Assembly: GCA_021156345.1 (NCBI GenBank)
Contig: JAJNDJ010000123.1
Coordinates: 1 to 5,733 of the forward strand
DNA: 5,733 nt
Source: Rubrobacteraceae bacterium
GTDB lineage: Bacteria; Actinomycetota; Rubrobacteria; Rubrobacterales; Rubrobacteraceae
Direction: 5' to 3'
Under the pieces are notes generated by a model. It did not search any database, was not told the origin of the DNA, and saw only the letters and a program-made list of their open reading frames with translations. Made by a program: the position numbers and the translations under genes. Below, piece after piece: positions 5,510-5,733 of the stretch. Position 1 is the first letter of the stretch; each line of letters starts with the position of its first letter.

Positions 5510-5733
5510 ATGAAGACCATCAAGGCCTTCATCAAGAGGCACCCGCTGCTTAGCTACTTCGCCCTGGCGTTCGCCATCTCATGGGGCGGCATCCTCATCG
5601 CGGTCGGGCTCGGTCCTGGCGGATTCTCGGCCACCCCACAACAGTTACAGATGGACGTTCCCTACGCTGTCCCCGCAATGATCTTGGGCCCCAGCGTGGC
5701 GGGCATCCTCCTGACCGGCTTCATCTACGGAAG
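5510..5733 (+). CDS. CPBP-family intramembrane protease, N-terminal part
   Basis: The first 74 codons of a membrane protein run off the right edge. The short basic N-terminus KTIKAFIKRHPLLSYF leads into the first membrane helix (about 13-35). A polar loop (36-50) follows, then a second hydrophobic stretch (52-73) containing LGPSVAGILLTG. This arrangement (FIKRHPLLSYFALAFAISW and GPSVAGILL) is typical of bacterial CPBP (CAAX protease / bacteriocin-processing) proteins. The catalytic glutamate and histidine motifs lie later in such proteins and are outside the window, so the protease assignment rests on the N-terminus alone. The start is firm: AGAAAGGAGG at 5491-5500 stands nine bases before the ATG. 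Confidence 0.75.
   Translation, partial: MKTIKAFIKRHPLLSYFALAFAISWGGILIAVGLGPGGFSATPQQLQMDVPYAVPAMILGPSVAGILLTGFIYG

Overview
The window is a high-GC bacterial segment, most likely from an actinomycete. The gene set, the tRNA 3' end without an encoded CCA, and the DUF6788-type protein recall Rubrobacter-like bacteria. That assignment is an inference from style and gene content, not from a search.

Layout, left to right. Positions 1-298 are non-coding and end at a fragment (299-337) that folds as the 3' half of a tRNA. From inside the anticodon loop onward it looks like elongator tRNA-Met, but the matching 5' half is absent. This is the usual signature of an integration site (att) at the edge of an inserted element, which would lie to the left. 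After about 160 bases with no gene and a doubtful small reverse ORF (501-728) comes a complete epoxide hydrolase of the EHN / alpha-beta hydrolase type (740-1912, minus). It is divergent from a TetR-family regulator (2021-2659, plus). The roughly 100-bp gap between them holds two inverted repeats built on GGAAC/GTTCC and a perfect TATAAT on each strand. This is a compact regulator/enzyme switch in which the TetR protein probably represses both itself and the hydrolase.

Next is a small basic DUF6788-type protein (2811-3173), then about 850 bases (3174-4019) with no convincing gene and visibly lower GC. This stretch is structured: an inverted pair of DnaA boxes (3543-3551 and 3567-3575), a 12-bp palindrome, a 29-bp imperfect direct repeat, and a large near-palindrome. 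It may be a cryptic or decayed replication origin or regulatory array.

The right part carries a universal stress protein missing its N-terminal ATP-binding strand (4020-4391, minus, pseudogene), a six-helix DUF998 membrane protein (4450-5214, minus), a 295-bp gap, and the first 74 codons of a likely CPBP-family intramembrane protease (5510 to the window end, plus). Apart from the hydrolase/TetR pair, the genes do not form an obvious pathway. With a tRNA-fragment junction, a truncated gene and a repeat-rich gene-poor stretch, it reads as a rearranged accessory region. I found no clear novel system; the divergent operator and the DnaA-box/repeat stretch are the best leads.
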